DNA of 64,000 nt from Gaeumannomyces sp. JS-464 (lineage: Eukaryota > Ascomycota > Sordariomycetes > Magnaporthales > Magnaporthaceae): NCBI GenBank assembly GCA_002197995.1, contig NGZR01000002.1:5332001-5396000 (forward strand). Direction: 5' to 3'. Below, one piece after another: positions 59,001 to 64,000 of the stretch (its first letter is position 1; each line of letters starts with the position of its first letter). The position numbers and the translations under genes were made by a program. The notes beneath the pieces are model-generated. The model ran no database searches. It was given only the letters and a program-made list of their open reading frames with translations, and had not been told where the DNA came from.

Positions 59001-59490
59001 CTTGATCGTCGGTTGTCGTGTCCCGGGCTGTTACAAACTGAAGGCTACCGAGAGAATCTTGCTAAGGAGGGGAGGAGTTTTTTTTTCGAAGCAATCGCGT
59101 GCACCCGACAATTAAGACCATAAATCTGTTAGGGTTTTGGGTGTGGGCTGGGGTGGGGCAGCCTGGCCAGATGCGGGCTAGCTTGGCCTCAGCTTTTTGG
59201 AGCCGGACAGGAACGTTTATGTAAGCAGGCGGCTTTCGTTGGGTGTGGTGTCAATGACTCTCAGATCGATCACACGGAGAGACGGGAGCCAGATGTCGAC
59301 CTGGATTTGCTTTTTGTTCACGCTGAGAAATCCGACATTCGACAAAGAACCTCTGGGGCTGGTGTGCAGAGCATGGGCAACAGCCTGGTAGTTTGTGGAT
59401 TGCCAAACTGCCGGAAGGACCAAAATTACCAAGGCCTGTCCGTCTGTCTGCCTCAGAGCCTCTCGTTGCCAAAGGACCAGGCAGTGCAAG
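59001..59490. promoter_or_regulatory. divergent promoter of eL8 and Ctu1, with telobox-like element
   Basis: 490 bases between head-to-head genes. TTAGGGTTTT at 59129-59138 (129 bp above the eL8 ATG) matches the TTAGGG core of Tbf1-type sites known from ribosomal-protein promoters in several ascomycetes. Function here is an inference from position and family knowledge. Confidence 0.4.
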
Positions 59491-60726
59491 ATGGCGCCCA
59501 CCCCCTGTGCCATTTGCCAGACTGAGCGGGCACTCATCAAGCGGCCAAAAAACCACCAGAAGCTGTGCAAAAAGTGCTTCATCCAGGTTTTTGAGGATGA
59601 GATACACCATACCATCACGTCCGCTGGCCTCTTCTACCCTGGCGAAAAAGTTGCCATTGGCGCATCTGGGGGCAAAGACTCCACCGTGCTCGCGTCAGTA
59701 CTCAAGACGCTGAACGAGCGCCACAGCTATGGCCTCGATCTCGTCCTTCTCAGTGTGGACGAGGGGATCAAAGGCTACCGTGACGACTCGCTCGAGACGG
59801 TCAAGCGGAACGCCGTCCAGTATGACATGCCCTTGAAGATAGTCGGCTACGACGAGCTGTACGGGTGGACGATGGACCAGGTCGTGGAAACGGTTGGCAA
59901 GAAGGGCAACTGCACCTACTGCGGCATATTCCGGCGGCAGGCCCTCGACCGTGGCGCAAAGGTCCTCGGCATCCAGCACGTCGTCACGGGACACAACGCC
60001 GATGATGTTGCCGAGACGGTGCTGATGAACCTGCTCAGGGGCGACCTGGCTCGGCTCTCACGGAGCACCAACATTGTTACTGGCGGCGCGGCGTCCGACA
60101 TCAAGCGGAGCAAGCCGCTGAAGTATGCATATGAGAAGGAGATCGTCCTGTACGCCCACCACAAGAAGCTCGACTACTTCACAACGGAGTGCATCTACAG
60201 CCCGGAGGCCTTCCGGGGAAGCGCAAGGAGTCTGATCAAGAGCCTGGAGAAGGTTCGGCCCAGCGCGATCCTGGATGTCGTGCGTAGTGGAGAGGACATG
60301 GCCAGGCTGGTACCAGGAGAAGCGTCTGGCTCTTCATGCGAGTGCAAGGGTGGTGAGCAGGCCAGCGAGGACTACCAGGGAGCCGAATCCGGAGGATGCG
60401 GCTCAGCAAGCGGGCAAAACGGCGGAGGGGAGATGGTCGCGATGGAGGCCAGACTTCGACAAAGTCATGATACTACACCGCTCGAAACCGACATTGGTGC
60501 GTTAGAAGCAAAGACACGAGCGCAGACCAACGGTAACACGGTGTCGCTACCGTTAAGAACAGCGCCATCCAAGGACAAGGGGCATGGCGGCAAGATCACG
60601 AAACAGGTGCTGGGCTCATGCGAAAGGTGTGGCTACATGTCCAGCCAGGCCATATGTCAGGCCTGCAAGCTGTTAGAGGGTCTGAACAAGAATAGACCCA
60701 GGATACAGATCGACGGGGGCGGATAG
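59491..60726 (+). CDS. ncs6: cytoplasmic tRNA 2-thiolation protein 1 (Ncs6/Ctu1)
   Basis: A single exon starting [20 protein letters not shown] (ATG at 59491) and ending PRIQIDGGG at 60724-60726; 411 residues. It has the N-terminal zinc-ribbon pair CAICQ...CKKCF, the PP-loop ATP-pyrophosphatase motif [14 protein letters not shown] (about residue 56), [14 protein letters not shown], and a C-terminal zinc cluster [16 protein letters not shown]. Ncs6 with Ncs2 adds sulfur to U34 of tRNA-Lys/Glu/Gln in the cytosol using Urm1 as sulfur carrier. A hydrophilic insert (about residues 280-360) separates the core from the last zinc cluster. Longer in-frame starts at 59395 are not needed, because the family start is the MAPTPCAIC methionine. 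Confidence 0.95.
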   Translation: MAPTPCAICQTERALIKRPKNHQKLCKKCFIQVFEDEIHHTITSAGLFYPGEKVAIGASGGKDSTVLASVLKTLNERHSYGLDLVLLSVDEGIKGYRDDSLETVKRNAVQYDMPLKIVGYDELYGWTMDQVVETVGKKGNCTYCGIFRRQALDRGAKVLGIQHVVTGHNADDVAETVLMNLLRGDLARLSRSTNIVTGGAASDIKRSKPLKYAYEKEIVLYAHHKKLDYFTTECIYSPEAFRGSARSLIKSLEKVRPSAILDVVRSGEDMARLVPGEASGSSCECKGGEQASEDYQGAESGGCGSASGQNGGGEMVAMEARLRQSHDTTPLETDIGALEAKTRAQTNGNTVSLPLRTAPSKDKGHGGKITKQVLGSCERCGYMSSQAICQACKLLEGLNKNRPRIQIDGGG

Positions 60727-60973
60727 AACAGCGAGGTCTCTGTAGAATTTGCTGGCATTGCCATATCAAGAGAGCTCACTCCTCCGACGCAAAGGCTTTG
60801 GCATTCCGTCTTGACCAGGGAAGAGGAAAAACCCCAGTCCTCGCGGTGTTCCCCCTTACCGCAAACCAAGAAACCAAGTGCGTGTAATGCAACCCCCACC
60901 ACCTCATCTCGCCTTGAAATGAACAGCATGGCGTGGTCTCTTCTCCCGCTCTCTCTTCTCTTTTCTTCTCCTT

Positions 60974-61514
60974 CTAAGACATCCGTTTCTCGGCCTAGAG
61001 AATGGGACATGGTGTCAGTAGGTTCGATGGCCTGGCTACCAAGAATGTCTTGAGGATATGGCGCCATACCTTCCAGGGATTGTTCAGTTCAAACCCAGGA
61101 GGTGCTATGGGGTTATCGCTTTGCCCTCGCAGGAAGCCCGTGAGTCTCCGGTCGCGGTCCATCACTGTGTATTGTGCGTTAGCAGGGAGTAGCCTGTCAT
61201 TCGGGTATTGAGCCCTCGTCGAGGAGCGACATGGCATACTTTGCTGTAGATCTGTTAGCCTCGGTATCTTGAAAGCGCCTTCATGTGTGAGGGGTATTGA
61301 CAGTGACGCACTCTATCCCACTGGTCAATTGACCTCCGCGTCCTCTTTCCTCCGTTCTGCATGTACTTTACAGTGGCCACGCCGGCTCCAGAGACGCCAA
61401 ACATCTGTTCCAGCAATTAGTCAACGAGTTGGACGCGGTCGTCGGACGGGGGGCGGCTTTGCGTACGGCAACGATGATTCCATAGGGAATCAGGGTCTCG
61501 AAAGGGACGGGCAT
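60974..61514 (-). CDS. NADH:ubiquinone oxidoreductase subunit NDUFA1 (MWFE)
   Basis: Five exons: 61514-61467, 61404-61312, 61243-61240, 61164-61070 and 60994-60974, 86 residues, all in phase. Reading: MPVPFETLIPYGIIVA, MFGVSGAGVATVKYMQNGGK, then RRSIDQWDR | Q (from the 4-nt exon CAAA) | MMDRDRRLTGFLRGQSDNPI, APPGFELNNPWK, AEKRMS. This is the MWFE/NDUFA1 family: one N-terminal membrane helix and the conserved DQWDRQMMDRDRRLTG and PPGFE motifs, part of the membrane arm of mitochondrial complex I. No open frame longer than 80 codons reveals it, because every exon is short. All introns have GT-AG ends and CTAAC/CTGAC branch sites. Tail-to-tail with the Ctu1 gene. Confidence 0.88.
61240..61243 (-). 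other. 4-nt micro-exon of the NDUFA1 gene
   Basis: CAAA in gene sense. The intron before it ends ctacag after a ggctaaca branch site; the intron after it starts gtatgc and has a ctgctaac branch site. It supplies codon CAA and the first base of ATG in the conserved WDRQMMDRD. Confidence 0.85.
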
Positions 61515-62299
61515 TGTCGTGGTCGACAACCGAGGTAGCGGGCTATTGTGTGGGCTTCCCTGAGTCTCGTAAACGAGCGCAGACCGGAGTTGCTGTTGTG
61601 GCGGCCGCCGTCAAGGTCCAATGCTTTGCTGCTATAATCGAGTCTCGATGGTGCAAGCTTCCCGTCGCTCACCAGCCCGAGCCGAGCATCACGCCTCTGA
61701 TTCTTGCGGCCTTAGGCTAAAAAGGGACTGGAGTCGCCCACCGCGATAGGCCCAATGCCTGACTGTGGGCCCACAAATGGCAGGGGCTCATCACTGGGAT
61801 CAGGGCCCGTGCATAGGGGACCCACCTGCCCGCATTCACGATCTGGGCCGCTGGAGGTCGCGACGTCCCACAGTGCCACTGCTGTTGCGCCAAACAGCCT
61901 GATCCGCGACAAGTGACGAGCAACTTCGCAACCACGCTCCGGTGACGTGCTTGTGAGAAGCCAGCCCAAACACGCACCGCACCTTCCGGGACAGCATTCC
62001 AAAGCGTTGGGTCGCCTGGGCTGAGGCTACCTATCGTGTCTGTGTGCGCTTTTTTTTGCGCGTCTTCTCTGCAAAAGACAATCTCCAACTCCGTGACCTT
62101 TGCACCGAAAAGAAACAACAAAAGCCACGAAATCCTCTTCGCGTTTCAACGCGCCCGCCGTTCTGTAATGCCGACCGATATCTGCCGCGCCGCCAGCCGC
62201 TCTTCCAAGCTCCCCTGAGAATCCGAAAGACGACTGTCACAACACGCGCCCCAACCGACTCTGGCCCGTACCGACGACTTCCACGTCAGCTTCCCGGCC
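61515..62299. other. divergent spacer between NDUFA1 and the MYST gene
   Basis: 785 bases, no supported gene. The proximal 180 bases above 61514 read, on the minus strand, as a likely transcribed leader of NDUFA1. Confidence 0.4.
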
Positions 62300-64000
62300 A
62301 TGGCGAGCGCGCAACTCATGGAGGAAGAGCTGCAGCGGAGCGTGATGGTCTCTGAGGGGGCTACTATTCAGCTCGGAGACCCCGAAAGCGACCACGTAGA
62401 TCCCCGCGCCTCCGAAGGCGCCTCCGATGCTACAATGGCATCCTACAACGACGATTCTGTTCTTGTTGCCAACGGTGGGCGGGACGGAGTCCACATAGTG
62501 GACAGTGTTGAGTCAGAACACGAGGAGGACGCTGATGGCGGTGATGAGGATGGCGACCAAGAGGACGGTCACGACCATGAAGATGACGACATCGATGACG
62601 CGAAGACGGTGGCGACGATGAAGAAGAAGAGGCCGATTCGGGTCGAGAAGACAGCGAAATATCTGACGATGATAACGAGGCCGACGAGGACGCGGGGCAC
62701 CCCCGAATCTCCCTCGGCGCGAAGGGGTGGAGCAAGCGCCAAGGAGGACGTCGAGGAAGAAGATGATGATGAAGGTGTCGGCGCGGTCAAAATTAGGCCA
62801 GGCGAAACTGACGACGACAGCGAGGACAGCAACCTATCCGACGGCAATAGCGAGAGTAGCGAAGAATCAGACGGCGAAGCTGCCTGGGAAGAGGCTGTCG
62901 AGCAGAACGAGGAAGATGAGGATGAAGATGAGGAAGACGATGAAGACAATATACCGCTCGGGAACTGCATGTTCTGCAAAGACGGCGACGAACGGGGGTC
63001 GTACCTGAAGTGCAGAGGCTGTGGAGAGAACTGTAGGTCAAACTCGACCATATCCGGTTTTGTCAAGGTCGTTTCAAGTCTAACATTTGCCCTCAAAGCA
63101 CACGAGGAATGTGCGAGGAATAACTCAGCTCTTAAAGACACGGCCAGTAAGTTTCAAAGCACCTTTTCTTGTTTTCCTATCAAGCCACTCACTTGACGGT
63201 CGAGAAAGTTATATCGGGCGATGGCGTTAACTTTTGATTTTAGATGTTGGAAAATGGAAATGTCCAGAGTGTGCATCGGTTGACGATGTTATCGAGGCTG
63301 ATGGGGAGGATGAAGAGGCAGGGTCCCCGGCGGCCGGGGAATCTCCCTCCACAGCCCGAGGCGCGACCGCCCCGAAGCTCACCCGGGACTTGCTGCCGTC
63401 GCAGCGTGGAGCCGTCAAAGCAGACTCTCACTCTGTCTTTAACACTTTGGTGCTTGATGATGACCCTATGGACGGCTCCCGCGTACTGAGAAAACGCAAG
63501 ACATCGTCTATTGAGCCTGAGGACAGCATCATGTCGCTGCGCAAGCGCCGCAAAGACACACCTGAAGAGCAGGGCCAAACCGAAGATGCAAGTGGCGGCG
63601 CAGAGGTATCCACGCGGCCCCATTCCGCGCGCTCTCTGAGAGTCAAGACAGCAGAAGCGACAGCATCGGCCACCGTCGAAAAGAGGGTCCGGGGAAGCAT
63701 TGTCATCAAGTTCAAGGCTAGCCCTGCCGAGCTTCGGCGAATCGATGAGCGACCCCCAGTGGCTCCTAAGCGGCGCGGGGGCAGGTCGGGTAGCGGAAGG
63801 TCGGCCGGGCGCTCTCGCACGTCGCGCAGCGTTGCACATCCAGCGCCCCCCCTGACCACGCCCTTTTCGTCAACTACGTTCTACCAGCCCTTCTTCTTCG
63901 ACAAAGAGACAGAGGAGTTGAAAGGGAAGTCTTATGGCGGCATCTTGGACGAGGCCGAAGCTGATACCACCAAGACGTTCCCTCAGCCTGAGGACCGCAA
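62300..64000 (+). CDS. MYST-type histone acetyltransferase, N-terminal part
   Basis: Exons 62300-63032, 63099-63146 and 63244 onward (introns gtaggt...aaag and gtaagt...tttag, both in phase). Start MASAQLMEEELQRSVMVSEG, a long acidic region, then a PHD-type zinc finger spread over the three exons: GNCMFCKDGDERGSYLKC, CRGCGENSHEECARNNSALK, WKCPECASVDDVIE. The next segment is basic and Ser-rich, then FYQPFFFDKETEELKGKSYG and GGILDEAEADTTKTFPQPED, a block found just before the MYST acetyltransferase domain in fungal Sas3-like enzymes. The catalytic domain lies beyond the right edge. Nuclear H3 acetylation is the expected role. A basic stretch (MKKKRPIRVEKTAKYLTM, about 62617-62670) inside the acidic region could reflect a pair of compensating one-base indels. 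Confidence 0.78.

Overview
This window is nuclear DNA of a filamentous ascomycete (Pezizomycotina, most likely Sordariomycetes). The evidence is GC-rich genes with many short GT-AG introns (about 60-110 nt) carrying CTAAC/CTGAC branch points, plus typical filamentous-fungal families: a Rim15-type PAS/kinase/receiver protein, a DUF7708-NB-ARC-TPR STAND protein, an AsaB/CmcJ-like oxygenase and an ankyrin-RCC1-BTB (IBtk-like) protein. There are no operons; genes lie on both strands and are read here exon by exon.

Layout. 1-11.4 kb: SNF2 ATPase (-, cut by the left edge), secreted SET protein with a CAG repeat (+), UBE3D/Ipa1-like E3 (-), eIF3 subunit d (-), five-exon bZIP factor (-). 11.4-14.0 kb: no gene. 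14.0-21.7 kb: a decayed accessory segment with an S33 peptidase fragment (-), an aldo-keto reductase fragment (-), an AsaB-like hydroxylase with a stop codon (+), a broken STAND/NLR gene (-) and an internally deleted beta-lactamase-like gene (+). 22.7-23.8 kb: PlsC acyltransferase (+). 23.9-28.6 kb: gene-free leader of rim15. 28.6-34.7 kb: rim15 (+). 36.7-41.8 kb: IBtk-like gene (+). 42.1-45.1 kb: F-box/WD40 protein and centrin Cdc31 (both -). 45.6-47.0 kb: Bud22 (+). 47.3-48.9 kb: mitochondrial 2-oxodicarboxylate carrier (-). 49.6-51.4 kb: ornithine cyclodeaminase-like enzyme (-). 53.7-54.8 kb: beta-carbonic anhydrase (-). 57.8-59.0 kb: ribosomal protein eL8 (-). 59.5-60.7 kb: Ctu1/Ncs6 tRNA thiolase (+). 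61.0-61.5 kb: NDUFA1-type complex I subunit (-). 62.3-64.0 kb: MYST acetyltransferase (+, cut by the right edge).

Two things stand out. First, exon architecture: the NDUFA1 gene needs a 4-nt internal exon and the oxodicarboxylate carrier a 6-nt internal exon (with 19- and 23-nt exons and one GC-AG intron). Both are flanked by good splice signals and restore conserved family motifs exactly. Second, many housekeeping genes (eIF3d, rim15, IBtk, Bud22, the carrier) have isolated one-base frame breaks, which points to assembly indels rather than gene death. In the 14-21.7 kb segment, by contrast, there are also in-frame stops from single-base transitions, missing gene ends and a lost catalytic region, so decay there is probably real.

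The genes do not form one pathway. The shared themes are translation and ribosome supply (eIF3d, eL8, Bud22, Ctu1), mitochondrial metabolism (NDUFA1, carrier), nutrient signalling (rim15) and chromatin (SNF2, SET, MYST).
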